From the NCBI GenBank assembly GCA_902464565.1, contig CABQJV010000033.1, positions 1 through 22,309 of the forward strand: a DNA stretch of 22,309 nt, written 5' to 3'. Under the pieces are notes generated by a model that saw nothing but the letters and a program-made list of their open reading frames with translations, was not told the origin of the DNA and did not search any database. The translations under genes and the position numbers were made by a program. Source of the stretch: an uncultured Collinsella sp. (lineage in GTDB: Bacteria; Actinomycetota; Coriobacteriia; Coriobacteriales; Coriobacteriaceae). Of this stretch, positions 7,987 to 14,323 are shown piece after piece; position 1 is the stretch's first letter, and each line of letters opens with the position of its first letter.

Positions 7987-8086
7987 GCGGGCACCAGAGC
8001 GACAACTTGTCATTCAAAGAGGACGGCATGACCAGAAGGTCTATGCCGTCCTCTTTTCATGCCAATTTGTTCGCTCTGGTGCCCGC
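7987..8086. terminator. Composite nested terminator of the liv operon
   Basis: The core is a rho-independent terminator: AAAGAGGACGGCAT (8016-8029) pairs with ATGCCGTCCTCTTT (8043-8056). Inside it GACC/GGTC closes an AGAA loop, and TTTT ends at 8057. Because the left arm begins with A residues it could also work on the minus strand. Around it lies a second, outer inverted repeat, GCGGGCACCAGAGCGA (7987-8002) with TCGCTCTGGTGCCCGC (8071-8086), extended by ACAA/TTGT with one bulge. The core call is strong; the purpose of the outer arms is unknown. Confidence 0.8.
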
Positions 8087-8126
8087 TCGCTGTCCGTCGT
8101 CTGCCTGCGGCGTTGGAGGTAGTCGT

Positions 8127-8150
8127 TGGGGACGTTTTCCTTCGTCCCCA
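8127..8150. other. 8-bp hairpin upstream of cutC
   Basis: TGGGGACG (8127-8134) pairs with CGTCCCCA (8143-8150) around TTTTCCTT. No run of T follows closely. It lies in the 5' region of cutC, where TTGCTC (8161-8166) and TTTAAA (8184-8189) form a weak possible promoter at 17-base spacing. Confidence 0.35.
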
Positions 8151-8237
8151 CCAAATCATTTTGCTCTGTCATGCGGGTTGGTTTTTAAAGTGCGACAATG
8201 CCGTGTGGAAATAGAAATGTCATCTGGGGGTCCATCT

Positions 8238-8915
8238 ATGCTGTACGAGTTTTGTGCCGAGAACTTTGAGCGGGTGCCGGCAGCTATCGATGCCGGTGCA
8301 AAGCGCATCGAGCTGTGCGACAACCTCGCCGTTGGTGGCACCACGCCTTCTGCCGGCGTTATCAGCGCTACAGTCAGCTATGCTCACGAGCATGACGCGC
8401 GAGTGATGTGCATGATTCGCCCGCGTGGCGGTGACTTTCATTACAACCAAGACGAGCTGCGCATGATGGAGATGGACCTGGGCCTTGCCGTAAGCGCCGG
8501 CGTTGACGGCTTGGTCTTTGGCTGCTGCAAGCCCTGCGCTGGCGGATGGGCGCTCGACGAGCTTACGTTGGGCGCCCTCGTGATGGCCGCGGGCTGCGCG
8601 ATCGAGGAATGCAAGCGTGAGCCCATCGACATCACCTTTCACATGGCGTTTGACCAGCTCTCGCCCGAGGCTCAGCTCGATGCGATTGATACACTTGCCG
8701 ACTGCGGCGTTACGCGCATCCTCACGCATGGCGGCGCTGCCGGTACGTCGATCGAGGATAATTTCGATCACCTGGCTCGTTTAATCGAGTATGCGGGCGA
8801 TCGTTTGACCATCCTTCCCGGCGGCGGCATCACTACGGCAAATCGCGACGCGGTCGCGGCGGCGCTAGGCGTCTCCGAGCTCCATGGCACCAAGATCGTG
8901 CCGCTGGAGGTATAA
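8238..8915 (+). CDS. cutC: CutC family protein (copper homeostasis protein CutC)
   Basis: A TIM-barrel cytoplasmic protein of the CutC family, historically linked to copper tolerance; its biochemical activity is not settled. It has 225 residues from the ATG at 8238, slightly shorter than E. coli CutC (248). Family blocks visible are RIELCDNLAVGGTTPSAGVI near residue 22, MIRPRGGDFHYNQDE near residue 60, GVDGLVFGCC, the strongly conserved ITFHMAFD, and the closing glycine-rich ILPGGGITTAN. The start is chosen for CTGGGGG at 8224-8230 with 7-base spacing; the in-frame ATG at 8217 would add MSSGGPS. It is followed after 3 bases by the next gene, so the two are probably one operon. Confidence 0.9.
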   Translation: MLYEFCAENFERVPAAIDAGAKRIELCDNLAVGGTTPSAGVISATVSYAHEHDARVMCMIRPRGGDFHYNQDELRMMEMDLGLAVSAGVDGLVFGCCKPCAGGWALDELTLGALVMAAGCAIEECKREPIDITFHMAFDQLSPEAQLDAIDTLADCGVTRILTHGGAAGTSIEDNFDHLARLIEYAGDRLTILPGGGITTANRDAVAAALGVSELHGTKIVPLEV

Positions 8916-8918
8916 CCC

Positions 8919-9716
8919 GTGGCGCTGGTATTTGACGTTCAGCAGGCGAGCGGTAAGCCCGACGATAATCGTCGCCCTGGCACCGCGTGTCCCTTTTGCG
9001 ACACGGAGGGACTTGCCAACATCATCCAGCGCGATGGTGACTGCATCTGGCTCGAGAATAAGTTCAAGACCTTGCGGGCCACACGTCAGACCGTATTGAT
9101 CGAGTCTGTCAATCACGACGCCGACCTGGTGACCTATGAACCGGATGAGCTGCATCATGTGATGCGGTTTGCCCTGGGCTGTTGGCAGCAGATGATCGAT
9201 TCTCAACAGTACCGCAGTGTGCTCATGTACAAGAACAAAGGCCCGCTTTCGGGCGGCAGCCTCGTCCATCCACACATGCAGATTGTGGGCCTGGAACAGG
9301 AGGACGGCTATGCGGCGCTGACCTCAGCCAACTTTGAAGGCATCAGTGTCTGGCAACAGGGGAGAATCTCGGTCGACATCTCAACCGAACCGATCATGGG
9401 GTTCTTTGAGGTCAACGTTTCAGCCCCGCAGGGAATCGCCGCCAGCGATGGCGCGCGAGACCAAGCCGAGACGGACCTCTTCGCCGATGCGATTCAGGTA
9501 GCTCTGCGCTATATCCTGAACGAGCACCATGGTGGTCGCGCAGAGTCGTACAACTTGTTCTTCTACCACATGTACGGTCGGACCATTGCCAAGGCGCTGC
9601 CGCGTTGGGTGGTTTCGCCCTACTTTGTCGGCTATCGTTTGGCCCAGGTCAATGCTGAGACCACGCTCGATGTCGATGCTGAGCGCCTGCGTGCGCATCT
9701 GGAAACGCTCGTATAG
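8919..9716 (+). CDS. GalT/HIT-superfamily-like protein (probably DUF4931-type)
   Basis: A 265-residue protein resembling galactose-1-phosphate uridylyltransferases and the wider HIT fold, but shorter. It has a CPFC pair (C24, C27) near the N-terminus, as in GalT zinc sites. The GalT-like active-site segment is SGGSLVHPHMQI, with H117-P-H119-M-Q121. A second half carries ESYNLFFYHM. These features suggest a nucleotidyl transferase or hydrolase acting on a sugar- or nucleoside-phosphate; the substrate is not deducible. I associate this style with the DUF4931 family but could not check it. The GTG start at 8919 has GGAGGT within the cutC 3' end, so translation is coupled to cutC. It converges with the minus-strand symporter gene. 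Confidence 0.65.
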   Translation: MALVFDVQQASGKPDDNRRPGTACPFCDTEGLANIIQRDGDCIWLENKFKTLRATRQTVLIESVNHDADLVTYEPDELHHVMRFALGCWQQMIDSQQYRSVLMYKNKGPLSGGSLVHPHMQIVGLEQEDGYAALTSANFEGISVWQQGRISVDISTEPIMGFFEVNVSAPQGIAASDGARDQAETDLFADAIQVALRYILNEHHGGRAESYNLFFYHMYGRTIAKALPRWVVSPYFVGYRLAQVNAETTLDVDAERLRAHLETLV

Positions 9717-9718
9717 TA

Positions 9719-9748
9719 AGACTAACACCCGCGTAATGCGGACAGTCT
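9719..9748. terminator. Weak bidirectional hairpin between convergent genes
   Basis: AGACT (9719-9723) can pair with AGTCT (9744-9748), and inside them CCGC (9729-9732) pairs with GCGG (9738-9741). It spans the only 30 bases between two convergent genes and overlaps the symporter stop codon, but there is no U-tract, so terminator function is tentative. Confidence 0.25.
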
Positions 9749-10745
9749 AGCGCCCCATGGCGTCGCGGCCGGCCTCGACCCGCTTGCGCTGGGCGGCGCG
9801 CTCCTCGCCGGTCAGACGCTCAAAGAGATGCCCGATAAGCGAGGCGAGCACCTGCTGAAACAACGTTCCACACATGACGGGAAACACAACTTCGCCCGGA
9901 AAGTATTGCGTGGCGATGACGGCGCCCGAAGAGATGTTACGCATGCCGCAGGTAAAGCACATGGTAGTCGTCTCGCTATATGGCAGATGCAGCGCGCGGG
10001 CGACCAGAATGCCCACGACAAAACCGCTGATGGCGAACACCAGAATAAAGAGGGCGACTTCCAGGCGCACCGCGTTCATGTGTAGCACGTACTCGCTCAT
10101 GGCGGTGGAGTTGGACGCGATGACGCCCATCATCATAAATTTGCAGGCGGGCGAGAGCGCGGGGGAGAGTTTCTCGTGTCCCCAGCCGTGCGTGAGCTCG
10201 TTGATCACGATGCCGAGCACGGCGGGGATGGCAATCATAAAGGCCATGTTCTGCATCATGCTCGGAACATCGATTGCGACGGTGGCGCCCAACAGGAGCT
10301 TGAGCGTGAGCGGAATCGTCACGGGCGATATAACCGAGGACGTCAGGATGATGGTGAGCGCGAGCGGGCCGTTGCCGCCGAACATGCTGATCCACATAAA
10401 GGCAGTGACTGCCACGGGTACGCTGTACTCGAGCACGATGCCGCAGACAAGGTTGGAGTTGGAACCAAAGAACAACGATCCCATGGCATAGGCCGCGATG
10501 GGAATAAGCGCCGCCGAGACCAACAACGCCAAAATCAGATGCAGGGGACGGTGGAACACCTCAGCCACCTGGTGGAAGGTGTTGCTGAGCGCGCCTTGGA
10601 ACGTCATAAAGGCAAACAGGGTGGGAACGATGGGCTTGAGAACGCCGATCTGCTGAGGAAAGAGCACGCCGAGCGCCACGCAAATCGGAACGATGACCTG
10701 CATATGTCCTGCGAGAAATTTGCCCAGTCCAACCCATTGCTTCAT
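9747..10745 (-). CDS. Bile acid:sodium symporter family (BASS/SBF) transporter
   Basis: Integral membrane protein of 332 residues with about nine or ten hydrophobic segments, the usual BASS size. Family features are the early PTLFAFMTFQGAL segment, LVCGIVLEYSVPVAVTAFMW, VIASNSTAMSEYVL and the conserved late motif CGMRNISSGAVIATQYFP. The family moves organic anions such as bile acids, keto acids or pantothenate with sodium. A bile-acid role would be attractive in a gut bacterium, but it is not shown by the sequence. The ATG at 10745 has GGGAG about 12 bases upstream on its strand. It stands alone, divergent from recJ and convergent with the GalT-like gene. Confidence 0.85.
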   Translation of the reverse strand: MKQWVGLGKFLAGHMQVIVPICVALGVLFPQQIGVLKPIVPTLFAFMTFQGALSNTFHQVAEVFHRPLHLILALLVSAALIPIAAYAMGSLFFGSNSNLVCGIVLEYSVPVAVTAFMWISMFGGNGPLALTIILTSSVISPVTIPLTLKLLLGATVAIDVPSMMQNMAFMIAIPAVLGIVINELTHGWGHEKLSPALSPACKFMMMGVIASNSTAMSEYVLHMNAVRLEVALFILVFAISGFVVGILVARALHLPYSETTTMCFTCGMRNISSGAVIATQYFPGEVVFPVMCGTLFQQVLASLIGHLFERLTGEERAAQRKRVEAGRDAMGR

Positions 10746-10885
10746 ATGCTCTTGTGACTCCCTTTGCTCGTGAATCCGTTTTGAATGGATATGCTAGACG
10801 CTCGCATGCGTCCGTGTGGCTGAAACGCTCGATTATTTCGAGGCTATTACCGCCCTCGTTTATCGAAACCACGGCGTGCTGGATG

Positions 10886-10912
10886 TTGTGCGTCCGCGCT
10901 GCACGGTATAAT
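10886..10912 (+). promoter_or_regulatory. Promoter for the recJ-rel operon
   Basis: A perfect -10 hexamer TATAAT is at 10907-10912. TTGTGC (10886-10891) is the candidate -35 at a short 15-base spacing. Transcription would begin near 10919, giving a leader of about 50 bases before the small upstream ORF and about 100 before recJ. Confidence 0.6.
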
Positions 10913-10968
10913 AAATCCGTTCAACAGATCTGCCTGCCGAAGCGGGCATGCACAGAGGACTCATCGCT

Positions 10969-11034
10969 ATGAACCGTGAGAGGTATCGCGGCGACCTGCC
11001 CCTATCGGGGGTGGGCGCCTATGTCATCGCTTAA
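10969..11034 (+). CDS. Short upstream ORF overlapping the recJ start (possible leader peptide)
   Basis: A 21-codon frame begins at ATG 10969 and ends with TAA at 11032-11034, 14 bases inside recJ. It has a good ribosome site, AGAGGA (10954-10959), at 9-base spacing, better than the one in front of recJ itself. The peptide begins MNRERYRGDL and ends GAYVIA, and is not recognised. It includes a tandem Glu-Arg(AGG)-Tyr stretch with an AGG codon that looks rare here. It could couple or throttle recJ translation. It could also be chance, since it is short and has no known homologue that I can name. Confidence 0.35.
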   Translation: MNRERYRGDLPLSGVGAYVIA

Positions 11035-14000
11035 GACGACGCATCGCTGGGCGGTCGCTCAGCAAAACCCCGAGCTCGAAAAGGAGCTTTCGGCTGGCCT
11101 GGGCATACCCGGGCTGGTGGCGCGCATTATGGTTGCGCACGGCATTACATCCATCGAGGAAGGCCAGCTGTTTTTGACGCCTTCGCTCGATCGCGACTGG
11201 GCGGACCCACTCGTTATTCCGGGCATGGTGGTCGTCGCCGACCGCGTTGAGCGTGCTATTCGCAGCCACGAGCGTATCGCCGTCTTTGGCGATTTTGACG
11301 TCGACGGCATTACGTCGACTTGTCTGTTGACCGAGGCGCTACGTTCGTTTGGCGCCAACGTCACGCCGTTTATTCCGCACCGCTTTGACGAGGGCTACGG
11401 CCTGTCGCGTGCGGCGCTCGACCGCGTCAACGAGCTCGCTCAACCCAACCTGATTGTGACCGTCGATAACGGTATTGCTGCCAAGGAAGAGGTCTCCTAT
11501 CTGGAGAGTCTGGGGATCGATTTGGTGGTCACGGACCATCACGAGCCGTCCGACCAGGTGCCGCAGGGCGTGCCCCTGACCGATCCCAAGCTCGAGGACG
11601 AGGGCCCCTCGCGCGAGCTTGCCGGTGCCGGTGTGGCGCTTAAGCTGGTGCAGGTCCTGGGCGAGCGTTTGGGCAAGCCGTCGTATTGGCGTTCGCTGAT
11701 AGAGGTCGCGGCGCTGGGCACCGTGTCCGACATGATGCCGCTCACGCCCGAGAATCGCGCACTGGTCGCCGAGGGCATCCAGCAGATGCGCGTGACGGCC
11801 CGCCCCGGTTATATCGCGCTTGCCGCACTTGCCAAGGCCGACCTTTCTACCATTACGGCCGACGGCCTGTCGTTTTCGCTCATCCCTCGTCTGAATGCTG
11901 CCGGCCGCATGGCTGATCCCAAGCTGGCGCTCGACCTGCTGCTTGCCCGCAACCCCATCGAAGCGAGCGCGCTTGCCGCCGAGCTCGAGGAAATCAACCG
12001 CCAGCGCCGTGAGATCGAGGCGGAGCTCACGCGCGATGCCATGGCAAAGGTCGAGGAGACCTATGACGGCGGACGCGCGATCGTCGTGGGCGGCGAAGGC
12101 TGGCACGAGGGCGTCAAGGGCATCGTGGCAAGCCGTCTGACCAACCGCTACCACGTGCCGGCGCTGCTGTTCTCGATCGAGGACGGTATCGCGCGCGGCT
12201 CTGGTCGCTCGGTGGGCAAAGTTAACCTGTTTGACGCCATCGAGCGCTGTTCCGACCTGATGATTCGACGCGGCGGACATGCCGGTGCGGTGGGTGTGAC
12301 TATCGAGGCATCCAAGCTCGACGAGTTCCGCCGTCGCCTTTCGGCCGTGCTATCGGAGCTTCCCGCCGAGGACTTTGAGGACACTGACGAGGTTGCCGCC
12401 ACCGTTGACCTCTCCGAGCTAAATATCGAGACCATCGAGCAGATTTCCCGCCTTGAGCCGTTTGGCCAGGGTAATAAGGTGCCGCTGCTGGCTGCCGAGG
12501 GCGTGACGATGTGTGATCGCGCCGTGGTGGGTAAGACCGGCGAGCACATGCGCTTCGTGGCGACGGATGGCGCCGCGAGTGTGCCGGCCATCATGTTTCG
12601 TGTACCGCAGATCGACAAGCTTATCAATTGCGACAGCGCCGTCGACTTGGTGTTCGAGGCCGTTGCCGAGCATTGGCAGGGTCGTGTGAAGCCCAAGCTC
12701 ATGGTCAAGGATGTTCTGGTCCGCGGTACCACGCTGCCCAGCGTCGATGATCCGGCATGCGAGCTTCGTCGTGGCGTGCAGCCGGCGGATTCCGGCCTGC
12801 GCCTGGAGTCGCGCAAGCGCGAGACGCTCGCCCAGCTTTCTTATACCGAGCTCACGCGCTCGCTTATCCATAGCTTTATCGGCTCGAACCAGCCGCACCG
12901 CGCGCAGGTCGAGGCGCTCGATGCCCTGGCCGATCACCAGAGTGTCTTGGCGGTTATGGGAACGGGCCGCGGCAAGTCGCTCATCTTCCATGTGCATGCC
13001 GCGCGTGAGGCGGTGCTTCGCGGACGTGCGAGCATCTTTGTCTATCCGCTGCGTGCGCTTGTTGCCGACCAGGCCTATCACCTCTCATCGACGATGGCCG
13101 CGCTCGGCATTGGCGTGGGCGTGCTGACCGGCGAGACCGTGGAGGCGGCGCGCGATGACGTGTTTGCCGGCTTGGCTTCGGGCCGCACCGGCATCGTGCT
13201 CACGACGCCCGAGTTCCTGTCCATTCACCGCGACCGCTTTGCGCGTTCGGGGCGCATCGGTTTTGTCGTTATCGATGAGGCGCATCATGCCGGTCTTGCC
13301 AAGGGCGGCGACCGGAGCGCATACCTCGACATGCCCGATATCCTCAAGGCCCTGGGCGATCCGGTCGTTATGGCGGCGACGGCCACCGCGACGGCTCCGG
13401 TCGTGGCCGAGCTTGCCCGCGTGCTGCCGATTACCCGTACGGTGGTCGACGAGACCGTGCGCGAGAACTTGCAGCTCGAGGACGACCGCGATCTTGCGAG
13501 CCGCGAAAACCGTTTGGTGTCGATTGTGGCGACGGGGGAAAAGACCGTCATCTACGTCAATTCGCGCGACCAGTCCGTGGCGCTCGCCAAGACGTTGCGC
13601 AAGCGTGTGCCCGATTGCGCAACCCATATCGCGTTCTATAACGCGGGGCTTGCGCGTTCCGATCGCCGTCGCGTGGAGGAAGCATTCCGAGACGGCAGCC
13701 TCAGCTGCATCGTCTCGACATCTGCCTTTGGCGAGGGCGTCAACCTGCCCGATATCCGCCATGTCGTGCTCTATCACATGCCGTTTGGCGGCATTGAGTT
13801 TAACCAGATGAGCGGCCGCGCCGGTCGCGATGGCCAGCCCGCCGTGATCCATCTGCTCTATTCGTCGCGCGACGCCCGCATTAACGAGCGCCTACTCGAC
13901 TGCTATGCGCCCGAGCGCGACGAGCTCGTCACGCTCTATCGCGCGCTGCAGACCATGTGGCGCTCCAACCGCGGCAAAACCGGGGACGATTCCTTTAGCG

Positions 14001-14308
14001 CGAGCGATATCGACATCGCGCAGATGTGCCTTGCCATCGACGCGCGCACGCCGGTCGACGAGCGTTCGGTGGAAAGCGGCCTGGGAATCTTCGAAGAGCT
14101 TGGTTTTTGTCGAGTTTCGGGGTTTGACGACACCCGTCGCATCGCGATGGCCGAAAACCCCGGCCGCGTGCAATTGAGTAGGTCAATTCGCTATTTGGAG
14201 GGCTTGCGCTCGCGCATGGAGTTTTTGGCTTTCCGGAGCTGGGCGCTCGATTCGTGCGCTTCTGATATGCTAGCCAAAGTTAACCGCCCGATCGTACCGC
14301 GGGCCTAG
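11021..14308 (+). CDS. recJ: RecJ-type single-strand DNA exonuclease fused to a superfamily-2 (RecQ-like) helicase
   Basis: A 1095-residue fusion, about twice the size of E. coli RecJ (577). Residues 1-575 are a complete RecJ: GDFDVDG at 90-96, VDNG near 148, the DHH at 172-174, LGTVSD, NAAGRM at 292-297, the DHHA1 motif GGHAG at 418-422, and the OB-domain motif RLEPFGQGN at 477-485. Residues from about 620 form a DEAH helicase: Walker A GTGRGKS at 647-653, DEAH at 752-755, ATATATAP, and motif VI QMSGRAGRDG at 929-938, as in RecQ. The last 90 residues look like a winged-helix region; I see no RecQ four-cysteine zinc site. RecJ digests 5' ends and RecQ unwinds, so the fusion could resect DNA ends alone (inference). 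The ATG at 11021 fits the RecJ N-terminus (RWAV); GTG 10976 is an unlikely extension. Rel follows after 15 bases. Confidence 0.93.
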   Translation: MSSLKTTHRWAVAQQNPELEKELSAGLGIPGLVARIMVAHGITSIEEGQLFLTPSLDRDWADPLVIPGMVVVADRVERAIRSHERIAVFGDFDVDGITSTCLLTEALRSFGANVTPFIPHRFDEGYGLSRAALDRVNELAQPNLIVTVDNGIAAKEEVSYLESLGIDLVVTDHHEPSDQVPQGVPLTDPKLEDEGPSRELAGAGVALKLVQVLGERLGKPSYWRSLIEVAALGTVSDMMPLTPENRALVAEGIQQMRVTARPGYIALAALAKADLSTITADGLSFSLIPRLNAAGRMADPKLALDLLLARNPIEASALAAELEEINRQRREIEAELTRDAMAKVEETYDGGRAIVVGGEGWHEGVKGIVASRLTNRYHVPALLFSIEDGIARGSGRSVGKVNLFDAIERCSDLMIRRGGHAGAVGVTIEASKLDEFRRRLSAVLSELPAEDFEDTDEVAATVDLSELNIETIEQISRLEPFGQGNKVPLLAAEGVTMCDRAVVGKTGEHMRFVATDGAASVPAIMFRVPQIDKLINCDSAVDLVFEAVAEHWQGRVKPKLMVKDVLVRGTTLPSVDDPACELRRGVQPADSGLRLESRKRETLAQLSYTELTRSLIHSFIGSNQPHRAQVEALDALADHQSVLAVMGTGRGKSLIFHVHAAREAVLRGRASIFVYPLRALVADQAYHLSSTMAALGIGVGVLTGETVEAARDDVFAGLASGRTGIVLTTPEFLSIHRDRFARSGRIGFVVIDEAHHAGLAKGGDRSAYLDMPDILKALGDPVVMAATATATAPVVAELARVLPITRTVVDETVRENLQLEDDRDLASRENRLVSIVATGEKTVIYVNSRDQSVALAKTLRKRVPDCATHIAFYNAGLARSDRRRVEEAFRDGSLSCIVSTSAFGEGVNLPDIRHVVLYHMPFGGIEFNQMSGRAGRDGQPAVIHLLYSSRDARINERLLDCYAPERDELVTLYRALQTMWRSNRGKTGDDSFSASDIDIAQMCLAIDARTPVDERSVESGLGIFEELGFCRVSGFDDTRRIAMAENPGRVQLSRSIRYLEGLRSRMEFLAFRSWALDSCASDMLAKVNRPIVPRA

Positions 14309-14323
14309 GGGAAGGGGACCTCG

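Noticed and set aside
6522..7994. 490-residue minus-strand ORF across livG and livF
   Set aside because: Same antisense effect; the opposite strand has two textbook ABC ATPases.
8007..8237. 77-residue extension of CutC
   Set aside because: It would be translated from the liv terminator hairpin; family homology begins at the ATG at 8238.
10976..11020. GTG start adding 15 residues to RecJ
   Set aside because: The added residues do not resemble RecJ N-termini, and the GTG has no good ribosome site; the region is better read as the overlapping short ORF.
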